Below, in pieces: positions 63,083 through 64,000 of a stretch of DNA of 64,000 nt (positions are counted from its first letter, which is position 1; each line of letters begins with the position of its first letter). The notes below the pieces were generated by a model that saw only the letters and a program-made list of their open reading frames with translations, was not told the origin of the DNA and ran no database searches. Source of the stretch: Cupriavidus nantongensis (GTDB taxonomy: Bacteria > Pseudomonadota > Gammaproteobacteria > Burkholderiales > Burkholderiaceae); assembly GCF_001598055.1 (NCBI RefSeq), contig NZ_CP014845.1, forward strand, positions 1,426,001 through 1,490,000. Reading direction: 5' to 3'. The position numbers and the translations under genes were made by a program.

Positions 63083-64000
63083 TCACTGCAGGCTGATATC
63101 GAGCTGCTGCACCACGCGCTTCTCGCGCTCGAACTGTTCGGCCGCGAACCTGGTGTAGTCCGCGCTGTTGAGGTGGACCGGCTCCAGGTCGATGGCCTCG
63201 AGCGAGCGCAGGTAGGCCGGATCCTGCGCCGCGCGGAAGAACGCGTCGTGCAGCTTCCTGACCACCGCCGGGTCCATGCCGCGCGGGCCGACGATGCCCA
63301 CCAGCGAGCTGGCGGTGATGTCGTAGCCCCGCTCCTTCAGCGTCGGCACATCCTTGAAGCGCGCAAAGCGCGTGTCGCCGACGATGGCCAGCGGCCGCAC
63401 CTTGCCGGCGACGGCGAACTGCCCCCAGCCCGGGTCCAGCACCGCGTCGATGTCGCCGCCCATCAGCGCCATCATTTCCTCGGCGCCGCCCTTGTAGGGC
63501 ACGAAGGTGAACTTCGCGCCGGCGGCACGGCCGAGCTTTTCCATCGAGATATGCCCCGAGCTGCCGATGCCGACCGCACCGTAGGTCACTTTGCCCGGGT
63601 TCGCCCTGGCGTAGGCAAGGAATTCTTCCAGCGTCTTCCAGCGCGCGTCGGCGCGGACCACCAGGCCATAGCGGTAGTTGGTCAGACCGATGATGTAGGT
63701 AAAGTCCCTGAGCGGGTCGTATGGCGTCTTTTGCAGGTGCGGCATGCGGAAGATATTGGCCGCGACCATCGACAGCGTGTAGCCGTTCGGCGCCGCGGTC
63801 TGGGACATCACCTGCGCCGCCAGCGTGGCGCCCGCACCGGGCTTGTTGATCGGCACCACGCGCTGGTCCAGCTCCTTGCCGGCGGCTGCCAGCAGCGTGC
63901 GCAGCGAGCCGTCGGTGGGACCGCCGGGCGGAAACGGAATCCAGAACTCGATGGGCTTGGCCGGGAAATCGCCCGCCGCCGTCGCGGCCGGCGCTGCCGC
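63083..64000 (-). CDS. Bug/TctC-family receptor, N-terminus beyond window end
   Basis: The frame is open to the window end, so start and signal peptide lie outside. Visible segments are IEFWIPFPPGGPTDGSLRTLL, VVPINKPGAGATLAAQVMSQTAAPNGYTLS, GKVTYGAVGIGSSGHISMEKL and FVPYKGGAEEMMALMGGDIDAVLDPGW. This is the fifth Bug receptor in the window; its ligand is unknown. Confidence 0.88.
   Translation of the reverse strand, partial: AAAPAATAAGDFPAKPIEFWIPFPPGGPTDGSLRTLLAAAGKELDQRVVPINKPGAGATLAAQVMSQTAAPNGYTLSMVAANIFRMPHLQKTPYDPLRDFTYIIGLTNYRYGLVVRADARWKTLEEFLAYARANPGKVTYGAVGIGSSGHISMEKLGRAAGAKFTFVPYKGGAEEMMALMGGDIDAVLDPGWGQFAVAGKVRPLAIVGDTRFARFKDVPTLKERGYDITASSLVGIVGPRGMDPAVVRKLHDAFFRAAQDPAYLRSLEAIDLEPVHLNSADYTRFAAEQFEREKRVVQQLDISLQ

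Overview
The window reads as a chromosomal segment of a high-GC betaproteobacterium of the Cupriavidus/Ralstonia group. The signs are five Bug/TctC-type periplasmic solute receptors, many LysR regulators, a DUF1484-like protein, a LexA-controlled imuA-imuB-dnaE2 cassette and a single-chain indolepyruvate ferredoxin oxidoreductase. The species assignment is inference from gene content; no marker RNA gene is present.

Layout. Positions 1-5.4 kb hold envelope genes: the end of a coiled-coil protein, a lipoprotein with an exported SurE-type nucleotidase, a Sel1 lipoprotein with a CsgG-like lipoprotein, and an MDR dehydrogenase. Positions 5.4-16 kb are an accessory island that looks less GC-rich by eye. 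It holds a decayed DUF302 gene, a large STAND-type P-loop NTPase split by an IS5-family element, a Septu-like ATPase/HNH pair (PtuA/PtuB-like) whose ATPase carries an in-frame amber codon, an IS110-family element and a DUF1484-like gene. Precise removal of the IS5-type element and one CTAG duplication restores one 1,295-residue reading frame. The amber falls exactly on the Ser of the ATPase THSP motif. At least two defence-like systems in this island therefore appear broken by recent, single events.

Positions 16-24.3 kb hold the damage-inducible mutagenesis cassette (imuA-imuB-dnaE2) behind a near-perfect LexA box. It is divergent from a hipBA toxin-antitoxin pair with two perfect and one imperfect palindromic operator sites. 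Positions 24.3-45.6 kb are accessory metabolism: an EamA transporter, a PaoABC-like molybdenum aldehyde oxidoreductase, an aldolase with an MHS transporter, indolepyruvate ferredoxin oxidoreductase, a domain-swapped aconitase-family hydratase, a GlxA-type regulator, an NmrA-like reductase and an Ohr peroxidase.

Positions 45.6-51.4 kb form an operon that matches the sulfolactate pathway: sulfo-lyase SuyA/SuyB, an (S)-sulfolactate dehydrogenase-like and an (R)-sulfolactate dehydrogenase-like enzyme, a Bug receptor and a GntR regulator. A consensus-like promoter precedes suyA. Positions 51.4-56.6 kb hold another Bug receptor, a LysR regulator, and a translationally coupled CoA-transferase/quinone reductase/Bug trio. 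Positions 56.6-62 kb carry a MoxR-DUF58-VWA operon of the Bat/aerotolerance type with an HtrA-like protease and an inverted VWA paralogue. The window ends inside a fifth Bug receptor. Intergenic stretches longer than 300 bases are each described in the feature list.
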